The notes under the pieces: generated by a model
Databases searched by the model: none
Seen by the model: only the letters and a program-made list of their open reading frames with translations
What the model was told of the DNA's origin: nothing
Part shown: piece by piece, positions 60,037-64,000 of the stretch
How positions within the stretch are numbered: position 1 is the stretch's first letter
Layout: the number at the start of each line of letters is the position of its first letter
Program-made: the position numbers and the translations under genes
Assembly (NCBI GenBank): GCA_963841815.1
Contig: CAWJEE010000019.1
Location: forward strand, 310,001 to 374,000
Length of the DNA: 64,000 nucleotides
Source: JAOUJD01 sp963841815
GTDB taxonomy: Bacteria; Pseudomonadota; Gammaproteobacteria; Burkholderiales; Burkholderiaceae_F
Reading direction: 5' to 3'

Positions 60037-60306
60037 TCAGTGGTGCTGGATGCTCCGCTCCGACCGGTATTCGTCGTCGGTGAACGATAGCGAAAGAAGC
60101 GGCAGCTTCAAGCCTGCACAGTGCTCGCGCACGGTTGTTGGCATGACGCCGAACGGGTAGTCCGGGTCAAGGCACCACAGCCGCCACCACCGCATCACGC
60201 CGGCCGGCACCTCGCCGATCACCCTGAGCCTCCGGCCTGGAAAGTAGCCGGCGAGCGGAGTCGGCAGCGGGTACCCGTCGGCCGCGGCAACGGTCGTGTA
60301 CTTCAT
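60037..60306 (-). pseudogene. Internally deleted alpha/beta-hydrolase remnant
   Basis: An 89-residue product. The N-terminal 14 residues (MKYTTVAAADGYPL) look like the start of an alpha/beta hydrolase, and AGYFPGRRLRVIGEVPAGVM with RWWRLWCLDPDYPFG and LPLLSLSFTDDEY resemble a downstream part of the same family. The whole nucleophile-elbow region (G-x-S-x-G) between them is missing, and the C-terminus ends at SIQHH, short of the catalytic His region. It is probably a decayed gene left between the thiolase and the NTF2-like gene. Confidence 0.55.
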
Positions 60307-60374
60307 CCGCGCTCCGGGGCCGGCGCGCCCTCGGGAGGAAGGACCACGCCGCCGCATACACGCAATTCGCCGCG

Positions 60375-61574
60375 CTACACGCGCTCGAAGATCCCGGCCG
60401 CGCCCATGCCGGTGCCGACGCACATCGACACCATGCCATACCGGATGTTCCTGCGCCGCATCGCGTGGATCAGCGTGGCCGAGCGGATCGCGCCGGTTGC
60501 GCCGAGCGGATGGCCGCGCGCGATCGCGCCGCCGATCGGGTTGACGACGTCGGGGTTCAGCCCGAGGTCCTTGCCTACCGCGAGGGCTTGCGCGGCGAAC
60601 GCTTCGTTCAGTTCGATCCAGCCGAGGTCGTCCAGCTTGAGGCCTGCGAGGCGCAGCGCAGCCGGAATCGCTTCCTTCGGCCCGATGCCCATGATCTCAG
60701 GCGGCACGCCCTTGATCGCGAAACTGACGAAGCGCGCGAGCGGGGTCAGGTTGAACTGCTTCAGTGCGCGCTCCGACACGACGATCAGCGCGCCCGCGCC
60801 GTCGGACGTCTGGGAACTGTTGCCGGCCGTGACGCTGCCCTTCGCGGCGAACACCGGCCTCAGCTTCGCCAGCGCCTCGAGCGTCGTGTCGGCGCGCGGA
60901 CCTTCGTCCTGCTTCACGGTGCGCGTGCGGATGTCGAGTTCGCCGGTCGCCAGGTTCGGGAACTTCTCGACCACCTCGATCGGCGTGATCTCGTCGTTGA
61001 ACTCGCCCGATTCGATGCCGGCGATCGCGTTCTTGTGAGACCGCAGCGCGAACTCGTCCTGCATCTCGCGCGTGATCTTCCACTGCGCCGCGACCTTTTC
61101 CGCGGTCAGGCCCATGCCGTAGGCGATGCCGACGTTCTCGTCCTTCGCGAAGATCGCCGGGTTGAACGCCGGCTTGTTGCCGGTCATCGGCACCATGCTC
61201 ATCGACTCGGCGCCACCGGCGATCATCACGTCGGCTTCGCCCACGCGGATGCGGTCGGCTGCGATCGCGACCGCGTTCAGCCCGGACGAGCAGAAGCGGT
61301 TGATCGTCATGCCGCCCGTGGTGTTGGGCAGCCCCGCGAGCAGCACCGCGATGCGCGCCATGTTGAGGCCTTGCTCGGCCTCGGGCATCGCGCAGCCGAT
61401 GATCGCGTCTTCCACCGCCTTCGGATCGAGGCTCGGCACCTGCGACATCGCGTTGCGGATTGCGGCCACCAGCAGGTCGTCCGGCCGCATGTTGCGGAAC
61501 ACGCCCTTCGGCGCCTTGCCGATCGGCGTGCGCGTCGCGGCGACGATGTATGCATCCTGTACTTGTCGAGTCAT
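60375..61574 (-). CDS. Acetyl-CoA C-acyltransferase (thiolase)
   Basis: A 399-residue beta-ketothiolase (FadA/FadI-like) that cleaves 3-ketoacyl-CoA to acetyl-CoA and shortened acyl-CoA. The nucleophilic Cys lies in NRFCSSGLNAV (about residue 95), the catalytic His in GHPLGATGA and the second Cys in CVGTGMG. ATG 61574 has purine-rich sequence (AAGAGAA) upstream. It is paired with the multifunctional FadB-like enzyme encoded upstream in the same operon. Confidence 0.93.
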   Translation of the reverse strand: MTRQVQDAYIVAATRTPIGKAPKGVFRNMRPDDLLVAAIRNAMSQVPSLDPKAVEDAIIGCAMPEAEQGLNMARIAVLLAGLPNTTGGMTINRFCSSGLNAVAIAADRIRVGEADVMIAGGAESMSMVPMTGNKPAFNPAIFAKDENVGIAYGMGLTAEKVAAQWKITREMQDEFALRSHKNAIAGIESGEFNDEITPIEVVEKFPNLATGELDIRTRTVKQDEGPRADTTLEALAKLRPVFAAKGSVTAGNSSQTSDGAGALIVVSERALKQFNLTPLARFVSFAIKGVPPEIMGIGPKEAIPAALRLAGLKLDDLGWIELNEAFAAQALAVGKDLGLNPDVVNPIGGAIARGHPLGATGAIRSATLIHAMRRRNIRYGMVSMCVGTGMGAAGIFERV

Positions 61575-61616
61575 TTCTCTTGGCTCCAACGTCTCATTCT
61601 TTTGCCGGGGAGATCC

Positions 61617-61699
61617 AAGAGGGGCTGGCAGGCCCCTCTTGCGTCCTCTGGACCTTGTGCAACAGGGAAGCCCGTCAGTTCCTGACGGGCTTCCCTGTT
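61617..61699 (-). terminator. Double hairpin between FadB-like and thiolase genes
   Basis: A perfect 18-bp stem (61661-61678 with 61682-61699, loop of 3) covers the last codons and the stop codon of the FadB-like gene. A second stem (AAGAGGGGC, 61617-61625 with 61632-61640) follows. Neither has a T-run on the minus strand, so they may limit exonuclease decay or reduce read-through into the thiolase. Confidence 0.75.
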
Positions 61700-64000
61700 T
61701 GCATCATTCCCATCATGCGTTCCTGGGACTTGGGATGGTTCACGAGCGTCATGAAGAACTTGCGCTCGAGGTCGAACAGCCACTGCTCGTCCACCTGCGC
61801 CGTCGCCTCGACGTCGCCGCCGCACATCACGTCGGCGATTCCGCTCGCGATGAAGAAGTCGTGCTGGCTGATGAATCCGCCGTCGCGCATGTTCACCAGC
61901 TGCGCCTTGATCGTCGCCACGCCCGTGCGGCCCGCGACCGGGAAGGCCTTGGGCTTCATCGGCGGTCGATAGCCCGTGGCGTGCATCGCGAACGCCTCGC
62001 CGACGGCCGTCCACAGCAGTTCGTGGTTGTTGAACACGATCTGGTCGGTCGGGCGGAGGTAACCCATCGCCTTGGCTTCGATCGCCGACTTCGAGACGTT
62101 GGCCATCGCCGCGTTCAGGAACCAGTTCTTCATGAACGGGAAGACGTCGGTCATGCCCGCCGCCTGCGCGGCCTGCGCCGCACGCAGCGCGCCTTCCTTC
62201 AGGCCGCCCGCGCCGGGGATCAGGCCGACGCCGACCTCGACGAGGCCGATGTAGCTCTCGAGCGAAGCAACTGCCTTCGAGCAGTGCAGGATGAGCTCGC
62301 AGCCGCCGCCGAGCGCCATGCCGCTCACCGCGGCGACCGTCGGCACCTGCGCGTACTTCAGGCGCATGAACGCGTCCTGCATCTTCTTCTCTTCGGCGCC
62401 GATCGCCTTCGCGCCGCCGCTCATGAACACCGGCATCATCGCCTGCAGGTCGGCGCCGACCGAGAATGGATCGTCCGGCGACCAGATCACCAGCCCGCGG
62501 TACTGCGACTCGGCGAGGTCGATCGCCTTCAGCAGGCCGGCGACCACGCCCGGGCCGATCGCGTGGACCTTGGTCCTGATCGACAGGATCAGGACTTCCG
62601 CCATCGGGCCGCCCTCGAGCGTCCACAGGCGCACCGCCTCGTCCTCGAACACCGTCTTGCCGCCGTTGTGACCGCTGACCGACGTCTCGCCGGCGAGCGG
62701 CGCACGGTAGAGCTGCTTGCCGTACACCGGCAGCGCTGAGCGTGCGACGAACTTCTTCTGCGACGGCGACCACGAACCGTCCGGCGTGTGCACGCCGCCG
62801 GCCTTCGCGACCGGGCCTTCGAACACCCACTTCGGCAGCGGCACGCGGGCGAGCGCCTCGCCCGCGTCGATGTCCGCCTTCACCCACTCGGCGATCTGCT
62901 TCCAGCCGGCCGCCTGCCACGTCTCGAACGGGCCGGTCGACCAGCCGAAGCCCCAGCGCAGCGCGAAGTCGACGTCGCGCGCGGTGTCGGCGATCGACTC
63001 GGCGTGGACGGCGATGTAGTGGAAGGCGTCGCGGAAGATCGCCCACAGGAACTTCGCCTGCGGGTGATCGGTTTCGCGCAGCAGCTTCAGGCGCTCGGCC
63101 GGATCCTTCTTCTTCAGGATGCGGGCGACCAGGTCGTCCGCCTTGCCGGTCGAGTCCACGTACTCGGCCTTCGCAGGGCTCAGGACCTTGATCGCCTTGC
63201 CGTCCTTGCGATAGAAGCCCGCGCCGGCCTTCTGGCCCAGCGCGCCCTTCTCCACCAGCGCCTTCAGCACCGGCGGCGTCGCGAAGTGTTCGGCGAACGG
63301 ATCGATCGACGGCGGCAGCGTGTCCTGCATCGTCTTGATCACGTGCGCCATCGTGTCGAGGCCGACGACGTCCGCCGTGCGGAAGGTCGCGCTCTTCGCA
63401 CGGCCGAGCTTGGTGCCCGTCAGGTCGTCGACGACGTCGTACGCGATGCCGTACTTCGCGGCTTCCTTGATGGTCGCCAGCATCCCGAAGATGCCGACGC
63501 GGTTGGCGATGAAGTTCGGCGTGTCCTTCGCGCGCACCACCCCCTTGCCCAGCGTGCTCGTCAGGAACGTTTCCAGGTCGTCCATGATCTGCGGGCGCGT
63601 GGCCGGCGTCGCGATCAGCTCCACAAGGTGCATGTAGCGCGGCGGGTTGAAGAAGTGCACGCCGCAGAAGCGCGCCTTCAGCCCGGCATCCATCGCCTCG
63701 GCCAGCTTGGCGATCGGCAGGCCGGACGTGTTCGACGCCAGGATCGCGTTCGGCGCGATGAACGGACCGATCTTCCGGTACAGGTCGTGTTTCCAGTCGA
63801 GCCGCTCGGCGATCGCCTCGATGACGACGTCGCAGCCCTTCAGCAACTCCAGGCCGTCGTCGTAGTTGGCGGCCTCGATGAACTGCGCGTCGTCCTTCAC
63901 GCCCAGCGGCGCAGGGTTCAGCTTCTTGAGATTCTCGATGGCCTTCAGGACGATGCCGTTCTTCGGCCCTTCCTTCGCGGGCAGGTCGAACAGCACGACC
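61675..64000 (-). CDS. 3-hydroxyacyl-CoA dehydrogenase/enoyl-CoA hydratase, FadB-like (5' truncated by window)
   Basis: At least 775 residues visible, cut at its N-terminus by the window end, so the Rossmann GxGxxG motif is missing. The order seen is: 3-hydroxyacyl-CoA dehydrogenase NAD-binding remainder (NAILASNTSGLPIAKLAEAM, GVHFFNPPRYMHLVELI), C-terminal HAD domain (NFIANRVGIFGM), and then a crotonase domain (GLVIWSPDDPFSVGADLQAMM, GMALGGGCELILHC). In this order it is like the FadN/HADH-type fusions, not E. coli FadB, where the hydratase comes first. It oxidises 3-hydroxyacyl-CoA and hydrates enoyl-CoA. Confidence 0.9.
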   Translation of the reverse strand, partial: VVLFDLPAKEGPKNGIVLKAIENLKKLNPAPLGVKDDAQFIEAANYDDGLELLKGCDVVIEAIAERLDWKHDLYRKIGPFIAPNAILASNTSGLPIAKLAEAMDAGLKARFCGVHFFNPPRYMHLVELIATPATRPQIMDDLETFLTSTLGKGVVRAKDTPNFIANRVGIFGMLATIKEAAKYGIAYDVVDDLTGTKLGRAKSATFRTADVVGLDTMAHVIKTMQDTLPPSIDPFAEHFATPPVLKALVEKGALGQKAGAGFYRKDGKAIKVLSPAKAEYVDSTGKADDLVARILKKKDPAERLKLLRETDHPQAKFLWAIFRDAFHYIAVHAESIADTARDVDFALRWGFGWSTGPFETWQAAGWKQIAEWVKADIDAGEALARVPLPKWVFEGPVAKAGGVHTPDGSWSPSQKKFVARSALPVYGKQLYRAPLAGETSVSGHNGGKTVFEDEAVRLWTLEGGPMAEVLILSIRTKVHAIGPGVVAGLLKAIDLAESQYRGLVIWSPDDPFSVGADLQAMMPVFMSGGAKAIGAEEKKMQDAFMRLKYAQVPTVAAVSGMALGGGCELILHCSKAVASLESYIGLVEVGVGLIPGAGGLKEGALRAAQAAQAAGMTDVFPFMKNWFLNAAMANVSKSAIEAKAMGYLRPTDQIVFNNHELLWTAVGEAFAMHATGYRPPMKPKAFPVAGRTGVATIKAQLVNMRDGGFISQHDFFIASGIADVMCGGDVEATAQVDEQWLFDLERKFFMTLVNHPKSQERMMGMMQTGKPVRN

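Overview
The window reads as the chromosome of a high-GC betaproteobacterium, most likely Burkholderiales-like. The evidence is the meso-DAP type mur/fts cluster headed by mraZ, the flhDC master regulators (found in Beta- and Gammaproteobacteria), the homodimeric-type pyruvate dehydrogenase aceE and a uniform very high GC content. Most genes lie on the minus strand. I saw no tRNA, rRNA, CRISPR array, prophage or intact insertion sequence.

Region 1 (1-8.6 kb) is the division and cell wall cluster on the minus strand: mraZ, rsmH, ftsL, ftsI, murE, murF, mraY and the first codons of what is probably murD. Its genes are joined by GTGA/ATGA overlaps. A sigma70-type promoter and MraZ boxes precede mraZ. 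Between murE and murF lies a 62-bp tandem duplication that forms two chained 21-codon micro-ORFs. Upstream of mraZ is rnpB, the RNase P RNA, with a duplicated 44-nt hairpin segment.

Region 2 (8.6-26.5 kb) is a signalling and motility-control block. It holds a receiver-histidine kinase with a NarL-type regulator, a receiver-PAS-GGDEF-EAL protein with a 40-residue insertion in the GGDEF domain, a bacteriophytochrome-like kinase, a nine-PAS HisKA_2 kinase next to an ANTAR regulator, flgM, fliA, a YcgR-type PilZ protein, fliT, flhD, flhC, a second PilZ protein and a CheY-like receiver lacking the invariant lysine. No structural flagellar genes are present, so this is a regulatory outpost: FlhDC drives FliA, FlgM restrains FliA, FliT and the PilZ proteins act as brakes, and the surrounding sensors plausibly feed c-di-GMP and phosphorelay signals into it.

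Region 3 (26.5-41 kb) is mixed metabolism and transport: a two-part YeeE/YedE sulfur transporter, a small Lys/Ala-rich exported protein, a FadL-type porin, a frameshifted aldo/keto reductase, an MscS channel, a CbiM-like permease, a TPP enzyme, a DenD-type epimerase, a thrice-frameshifted DUF3025 gene, pyrC and aceE (two frameshifts near its 3' end). The cluster of single-base frameshifts in 30-41 kb may reflect consensus errors in the assembly rather than biology.

Region 4 (41-56 kb) contains an S9 peptidase, a glycerate 2-kinase, a membrane-bound spermidine-synthase-like protein, a cardiolipin synthase, a gltIJKL-type amino acid ABC transporter, an Atm1-type ABC exporter, an SDR with a YciA-type thioesterase, and an amidase. 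It is followed by about 0.8 kb of repeat-bearing DNA with no gene.

Region 5 (56.8-64 kb) is a minus-strand fatty-acid beta-oxidation operon: a FadB-like multifunctional protein (cut by the window end), thiolase, a gutted alpha/beta-hydrolase remnant, an NTF2-like protein, enoyl-CoA hydratase, PaaI-type thioesterase, SGNH hydrolase and an HSDL2-like SDR. Most neighbours overlap by 4 bp. A perfect 18-bp hairpin spans the stop codon of the FadB-like gene.
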